From CAVPRW01 sp046727435 [NCBI: bacterium] (GTDB taxonomy: Bacteria; Tectomicrobia; Entotheonellia; J063): a stretch of 9,681 nt of DNA. Made by a program: the position numbers and the translations under genes. The DNA lies in contig JBKPCR010000336.1 of NCBI GenBank assembly GCA_046727435.1, forward strand, positions 1 to 9,681, given 5' to 3'. The notes under the pieces were generated by a model. It was not told the DNA's origin and made no database searches. It saw only the letters and a list, made by a program, of their open reading frames with translations. Each line of letters begins with the position of its first letter. Positions within the stretch are counted from its first letter, which is position 1. Positions 5,632 to 9,681 of the stretch are shown here, one piece after another.

Positions 5632-7318
5632 GAGCGTTATGAACACCTGGCACCGGTGGCTTCTGGTCGGCTTCGCCTGTGCAGTTGTGGTGTGCTGTGT
5701 AGCCGTGGTGGACCCACCATCCTCAGGGCTTGCGGCTGACACGATGCCCATAGCACGCAGCCGGCTCAAAGTGATGTTCATGGTCCAAGGTCCTGGCCAG
5801 GAGAGGAGCCAAGTCGTCGAAAACACACTTGCTCAGGCATTTCTCAGGCAAGGGTACCAGGTCATCGATGCTGACTCGGTGACCCAAAGCCTGCGTCGCC
5901 ATGCTTATCTCAGCAAACAGGCTGAAACCGAAGCCGCTAAGCGCCTCGGTTCTGGTCTGGGAGCGGATATGGTCGTGAGTGGTGAGGCAAATGTCCGCGT
6001 CGTGGACAAATCCTATACCCTGCTCGAGGGAAAAAAAGTTATTGTTGGCCAAGGAGATGTCACCGTCAAGGCGGTTCTGGTGAAGAGTGGCCGGGTGATC
6101 GTGGGAGAAACCGCCACACAACGTAAGCCATTTGACACTACCGGTCAGAGCGCCCTCCAGATGGCAGCCGAATCAGCAGCCGCAAAATTACTTCAAGGAA
6201 TTGAGCAATTCGTGAATCGCGACACCACGGATTATCGTCTCGTCGTCCGGAACGTGAACGATGCGCAGTCCCTAGCCCTTCAAGAGGACCTGCGGAATCG
6301 CCTCAAGGGCGTGAGACAGGTCGATGCGCACAGCTCTATGCAGAATGTCTCGGAGCTCAATGTCAGCGTCGAGAAGGCCCAGGATTTACCATTCAAGCAA
6401 AGCCTTTTTTCACAGCTCTCCAACCTCGGCTTCGGCACCTTCGAAATGGTGGCGGGGGAAGGCCAGACCATGTATCTGCGGAAAGCGTCTCCACAGCCAG
6501 ACCCAGAATCTCGGCCCCCCTCTCCCGGGCTCGGCCCTAGCGGGGCATCCCCCAACGTACCCCTTACATTCAAGACGATATATACAAAAGGTTATGCGAA
6601 GAGCTGGGCTGTACTGATCGGCATCAATGAGTATCAGCAATGGCCAAAGCTCAGGTATGCCGTAAATGACGCGCAAGCCGTCGAAACCCTCGTGCGCAAG
6701 CTCGGGTTCGATGAAGTCATTATGGTCCTCGACAGAGAGGCCACGCAACAACGCATCCTGCGCGTCCTGGGGGATGAACTGTATGCCAAGACCAAAGATG
6801 ATGACCGGGTGTTTATCTTCTTTGCCGGCCACGGCCAAACCCAGGATTTACCCAGTGGGGGGAAAGACGGTTATATCATTCCGGTGGACGGCGATTTGAA
6901 TAATTACTACTCCACGGCGATCTCCATGCAACAACTCCAGCGTCTGGCCGACCGTATCCGAGCCAAGCACATGTTTTATGCCATGGATGCCTGTTTCTCC
7001 GGGTTGCTCTTGCAACTACGCGGCGAAGCCCTCAATGAGCCTCCTGGTGAACTCACGATGGTCCCAGCTCGGCAAGTGCTCACCGCGGGCGCAGAGGGGG
7101 AGAAGGTCGCCGAAACCGGTGGACACGGATTATTCACGAAGTCCTTGCTGAGTGGCCTGGCCGGAGCTGCGGACCTCAATAAAGATGGCTACATCACCGC
7201 CAGTGAGCTGTATCAATATATCACTCCCCAGGTACTGGAGGAATCGCGCAACTCGCAAAATCCGGTGTTCGGGCGCCTGGGATTCGGCCAGGGGGAATTT
7301 ATGTTCGTGCGTAAGTGA
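5630..7318 (+). CDS. Exported caspase-like (peptidase C14) protein with CsgG/FlgT-like N-terminal region and EF-hand loop
   Basis: This protein has 562 residues. A hydrophobic signal peptide occupies about 1-36 (G-L-A-A, then D37). Residues about 43-195 look like the alpha/beta fold shared by CsgG, TolB N-terminal and FlgT-type domains: a first strand, a long helix (S-Q-V-V-E-N-T-L-A-Q-A-F), G-A-D-M-V-V-S-G-E-A at 111-120 and a final helix. A second small domain follows at about 200-285, then a Pro-rich linker (286-311). The caspase-like domain covers about 324-562, with S-W-A-V-L-I-G-I-N-E-Y, catalytic His401 in F-F-A-G-H-G-Q and catalytic Cys455 in M-D-A-C-F-S-G. An EF-hand loop, D-L-N-K-D-G-Y-I-T-A-S-E, lies at 515-526. 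It is a clear paralogue of the caspase domain encoded at 3180-5030 but lacks the SH3b and C-terminal domains. The ATG follows a strong GAGGAGG by 5 bases. It is the first gene of a three-gene operon. The caspase assignment is firm; the N-terminal fold is inferred. Confidence 0.9.
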   Translation: MSVMNTWHRWLLVGFACAVVVCCVAVVDPPSSGLAADTMPIARSRLKVMFMVQGPGQERSQVVENTLAQAFLRQGYQVIDADSVTQSLRRHAYLSKQAETEAAKRLGSGLGADMVVSGEANVRVVDKSYTLLEGKKVIVGQGDVTVKAVLVKSGRVIVGETATQRKPFDTTGQSALQMAAESAAAKLLQGIEQFVNRDTTDYRLVVRNVNDAQSLALQEDLRNRLKGVRQVDAHSSMQNVSELNVSVEKAQDLPFKQSLFSQLSNLGFGTFEMVAGEGQTMYLRKASPQPDPESRPPSPGLGPSGASPNVPLTFKTIYTKGYAKSWAVLIGINEYQQWPKLRYAVNDAQAVETLVRKLGFDEVIMVLDREATQQRILRVLGDELYAKTKDDDRVFIFFAGHGQTQDLPSGGKDGYIIPVDGDLNNYYSTAISMQQLQRLADRIRAKHMFYAMDACFSGLLLQLRGEALNEPPGELTMVPARQVLTAGAEGEKVAETGGHGLFTKSLLSGLAGAADLNKDGYITASELYQYITPQVLEESRNSQNPVFGRLGFGQGEFMFVRK

Positions 7319-7330
7319 TGTCCTATCGCC

Positions 7331-8050
7331 ATGCTGAATCCGTGGCAGATGAAGGTGACAGGGCTGAGAAATGCGTGGCTTGCCAGCATGCTTTGTCCGC
7401 TGCTGGTAGCATGTGGAGGTCCCTCGGTGCGCGGAGATCCCCGATCTGCGACGCCGGCATTGTCGTTGTCTGCAGGGAAAGTCCTTGCCGCCATTGGGAT
7501 GAAACCCCCAGGGAAAAATGGCTCTGGGGTCGATGATGCCGTCTGGCAGGACCGCCGTGTCGCATTTGGGCTCACCAATTTGCTAGCTGAGTCCTTGTAC
7601 GAAACCGGGGCATTCCGCCTGGTGGAGGAGAGGGACATGCGCCAACGCCAGGTGATAGAGGAGTTGGTAGACCTTTTCTGGAGCACATCCCATCCCGAAA
7701 GCTCACAGCCAGAGCTGGCGGGCATTGGAAGACGTCTTGAGGCAGACCTCCTGGCGTATGGGAGGGTCGACTATACCAGGAGCTCCAGCCAGCGCATCCA
7801 GGTCGGTCCGGTGGGGAGATACCAACAGACGCTGCGCATCAACATCGACGTTTGCTTATACGAGATATCAACGCAACAAACGCTCTGCCGGACAGGTGAA
7901 GGGAAGGCCCAGCAGGAGGCAGTAGGGGTGATCTATACGTTTCGCAACGATCGCCCTGATTTCGAGAAGACAGCCGCGGGCCTTGCTACCAAGCAGGCCG
8001 TGACCTCGGCTGTACAGGCGCTCATAGCCAGCATCCGGTTCTCTCCGTAG
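7331..8050 (+). CDS. CsgG-like lipoprotein, first of two paralogues
   Basis: This 239-residue protein starts 12 bases after the upstream stop. A lipoprotein signal ends in the lipobox L25-V26-A27-C28, followed by Gly-Gly. The core resembles the CsgG/curli-assembly-like fold: R-V-A-F-G-L-T-N-L-L-A-E-S-L-Y-E-T-G-A-F-R-L-V-E-E-R-D (76-102), A-D-L-L-A-Y-G-R-V (138-146), a beta region at 167-195 and F-E-K-T-A-A-G-L-A-T-K-Q-A-V near the C-terminus (211-224). Cys175 and Cys186 could form a disulfide. The start is uncertain: neither the ATG at 7331 nor the ATG at 7349 (M-K-V-T-G-L-R) has a good ribosome binding site. The later start gives a neat 21-residue signal, and translation may be coupled to the caspase gene. 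True CsgG forms an outer-membrane export pore, but this protein is too divergent to assign that role. An envelope partner of the caspase-like protein is likely from context. Confidence 0.8.
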   Translation: MLNPWQMKVTGLRNAWLASMLCPLLVACGGPSVRGDPRSATPALSLSAGKVLAAIGMKPPGKNGSGVDDAVWQDRRVAFGLTNLLAESLYETGAFRLVEERDMRQRQVIEELVDLFWSTSHPESSQPELAGIGRRLEADLLAYGRVDYTRSSSQRIQVGPVGRYQQTLRINIDVCLYEISTQQTLCRTGEGKAQQEAVGVIYTFRNDRPDFEKTAAGLATKQAVTSAVQALIASIRFSP

Positions 8051-8064
8051 GAGGAATCCTGGTA

Positions 8065-8760
8065 ATGTGGCGACAGATGGCCTCTTTGATAATCATTGGC
8101 TGGTTAGGATGGGGGTGTGCCGCGAGCGAGGGGCCTCACGGCATGGCGCAACCGGCTTCCCCGGAAGCCGAGCCTGTCCAGTTTCCGCCATATCGTGGCC
8201 CAAAGCAGAGAATATGGGGATTTCAAATCAAGATCCCGGCTGATGACATCCAACGCTATCCCGAATTGGGGGAGAAGCGCGTCGGCTTTGGCCTGAGCAG
8301 TATCCTTGTTGAGACGTTATTTGACACAGGACGGTTCACATTCTTAGAAGATAAGGAGCAGATTCTCAGGCGCCTGGTTGAGCTGTGGGAAATGACCGGA
8401 GACGGCATCCTCGTGAAGAATGCCGTGGCGCCTGATACCGCTCTACAAGCTCCAGATTTTTTGGTATATGCGGAGATCTTCGATTTTGTCGCCTGCTCAC
8501 CGGTTGAGCGCATTGGCCTGGTGAATAAGCAACTGAGCTGTGTGACCAGCGTTGGGGTGCAGGTGCGAATAGCCACCACCGCCACCGGCGAGTATATTCC
8601 CGGCTCCGCTGAAGGGAAATACGTGCATACCGTGAATTTGTCGCTGTTCGGCGATACCCACCTGGCCTTCGATCAATCTGCCGTCGGCAAAGCCACTCTG
8701 AAGGCCACGCAATATGCTCTCCTCAATGCCCTGGAGCGCTTGGATAGGGCCGGGCGGTGA
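8065..8760 (+). CDS. CsgG-like lipoprotein, second of two paralogues
   Basis: This 231-residue protein has a short signal peptide ending at Cys18 with a non-standard lipobox (L14-G15-W16-G17-C18), so lipidation is probable but not certain. It aligns with the preceding protein: K-R-V-G-F-G-L-S-S-I-L-V-E-T-L-F-D-T-G-R-F (71-91), D-F-L-V-Y-A-E-I (131-138) and A-F-D-Q-S-A-V-G-K-A-T-L-K-A-T at 201-215. That last segment closely fits the CsgG-family C-terminal helix region. Cys144 and Cys159 may pair. An excellent ribosome binding site (AGGAGGA, 8049-8055) overlaps the stop codon of the upstream gene, so the two are translated from one message. Tandem CsgG-like paralogues behind a caspase whose own N-terminus looks related suggest a complex of similar subunits, which is inference. 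No clear terminator follows in the 155 bases before the convergent gene. Confidence 0.8.
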   Translation: MWRQMASLIIIGWLGWGCAASEGPHGMAQPASPEAEPVQFPPYRGPKQRIWGFQIKIPADDIQRYPELGEKRVGFGLSSILVETLFDTGRFTFLEDKEQILRRLVELWEMTGDGILVKNAVAPDTALQAPDFLVYAEIFDFVACSPVERIGLVNKQLSCVTSVGVQVRIATTATGEYIPGSAEGKYVHTVNLSLFGDTHLAFDQSAVGKATLKATQYALLNALERLDRAGR

Positions 8761-8915
8761 TGCCTACCCATCCCCCACCAGCCAATTCCCTGCCCAGGCG
8801 GGCTTGCCTCAGCTGTGCTGATGGACCTTACGGGCCCGCGCGGCGCAGACACACACTTGAACCTGTTGTTGGTCACAGAGATATACAGACACCCGACCAG
8901 CGAGACCCAACAGAG

Positions 8916-9681
8916 CTAAAAGCGACCAATCGCGCTGATGAAAAAGATATTCGTCGTATAATCCTTGATCTCAAGGATGGTGCTATAGCCCCCATTCAAC
9001 TCAAACGTATTGGAAATTTTATACTGCGCAACTGCTCGAACTTTTGTTTGCGCATTTCGACTGCTAGAAATATCTGAAGCAAATGAGTTAGTCCTATTGG
9101 CCCCCAGGTTTATTATGAAGTTCTCACGATAGGGGATGCCAATATTTAGCCCATATGTCAAATCCTGATCGACCTGTCGATCATTAAGAGTATCGATGAT
9201 GTCTCCCAGTATGCCAGATGTACTCGGCAGGAATTCCAACGTTGTTTTGGATACTTGGAATCCTAACCCAAATGAAATAATAAAATACTTTAAATCTTTT
9301 TCTATAGAGGAAAATATGCTACCACCATACGTCAGGTCGCCGAGGATATCTATTGCATTCGATTGAGATACCAGTATCGAGGTAAAGGCATCGGCGCCAA
9401 TCCGAATGGTAAGATCCCCCTCGTAAGGAATATAGGTCCCGTAAAAGTCAAACTGCGAAAAATGGGCTGTAGTGTCAGCAGGGTCATTAAGGCTCGTATA
9501 GCGGTAGGGGACTAAAAGTCCTATCTCAAACCGACTGGCGATATCCCGACGATAGCTTAACAGCGTCCCCACCGCGTTCCCGTCGCTGTTATTGAGCTCC
9601 AGACGGTTATATTCCAGACGGCCAGAAAGTTCATTCTTTAACTGCTTGCGCTGGGAGCCGCGTGGGCTTTTGATCGGTGTC
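8916..9681 (-). CDS. Outer-membrane beta-barrel protein, 5' end cut by window edge
   Basis: The frame is open without a stop from the TAG at 8916 to the window edge, about 254 codons. A GTG at 9572 is internal, because 36 further in-frame codons upstream read sensibly (including E-L-S-G-R-L-E-Y-N-R-L-E-L). The protein alternates polar and hydrophobic residues in strand-like segments, for example R-F-E-I-G-L-L-V-P-Y-R-Y, L-T-I-R-I-G-A-D-A-F, F-I-I-N-L-G-A-N-R and V-R-A-V-A-Q-Y-K-I. It ends F-F-I-S-A-I-G-R-F with a terminal Phe, the usual barrel-assembly (BAM) signal. This points to the C-terminal part of an outer-membrane beta-barrel. I cannot name the family or the cargo. The DNA is clearly more AT-rich than the caspase operon (an A/T-dense patch near 9270-9310), which may indicate separate origin. 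It is convergent with the lipoprotein gene. Confidence 0.75.
   Translation of the reverse strand, partial: TPIKSPRGSQRKQLKNELSGRLEYNRLELNNSDGNAVGTLLSYRRDIASRFEIGLLVPYRYTSLNDPADTTAHFSQFDFYGTYIPYEGDLTIRIGADAFTSILVSQSNAIDILGDLTYGGSIFSSIEKDLKYFIISFGLGFQVSKTTLEFLPSTSGILGDIIDTLNDRQVDQDLTYGLNIGIPYRENFIINLGANRTNSFASDISSSRNAQTKVRAVAQYKISNTFELNGGYSTILEIKDYTTNIFFISAIGRF

Noticed and set aside
5402-5826. Minus-strand frames in the leader and start of the second caspase gene
   Set aside because: They overlap the promoter and leader of the caspase operon, lack family patterns and have no convincing start signals.
7315-7536. Small frame overlapping the end of the second caspase gene and the start of the lipoprotein gene, with a TGATG-type overlap
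   Set aside because: Its Cys/Arg-rich translation has no recognisable features. The lipoprotein frame with lipobox and CsgG-like core occupies the same DNA.
8757-9077. 106-codon plus-strand frame after the last lipoprotein gene
   Set aside because: Its second half is antisense to the beta-barrel gene and its first half is low-complexity Pro-rich. There is no separate ribosome binding site or domain.

Overview
The window comes from a Gram-negative bacterium of moderately high GC content. The evidence is a type VI secretion (T6SS) gene pair at the left edge, several lipoprotein or Sec signal peptides, and an outer-membrane beta-barrel protein at the right edge. A Nitrospirota-like or deltaproteobacteria-like source would fit the mix of secreted caspase-like proteins and CsgG-like lipoproteins. 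That placement is an impression from gene content only.

Layout. (1) Positions 1-938, minus strand: the start of tssA, cut by the window edge, preceded by tagJ/impE. This is the head of a T6SS operon running out of the window to the left. (2) Positions 939-1504: an intergenic stretch with no convincing gene, holding a candidate tagJ promoter and a few dyads. (3) Positions 1505-2854, minus strand: a lipoprotein made almost entirely of about 13 ankyrin repeats. (4) Positions 2855-3179: a divergent regulatory region with one promoter candidate for each direction. (5) Positions 3180-5030, plus strand: an exported SH3b + caspase-like (peptidase C14) protein with an EF-hand-type loop and a C-terminal domain I do not recognise. 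(6) Positions 5071-5331, minus strand: a very short exported FecR-like protein, possibly a remnant. (7) Positions 5630-8760, plus strand: a tight three-gene operon encoding a second exported caspase-like protein with a CsgG/FlgT-like N-terminal region, then two related CsgG-like lipoproteins. (8) Positions 8916-9681, minus strand: the C-terminal part of an outer-membrane beta-barrel protein whose start lies beyond the window, in visibly more AT-rich DNA.

How the genes may work together. Every gene between the T6SS pair and the barrel protein has an export signal, so this is an envelope module. Both caspase-like proteins keep the His/Cys dyad, the Asp two residues before the Cys, and a complete 12-residue EF-hand loop. 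This suggests calcium-controlled proteases acting outside the cytoplasm on targets cut after basic residues. The CsgG-like lipoproteins co-transcribed with the second caspase could be its outer-membrane partners or substrates. The ankyrin lipoprotein, divergent from the first caspase and next to T6SS genes, could be a periplasmic binding or immunity protein. All of these functional links are inference. The clear observations are the domains, the signal peptides and the gene order.
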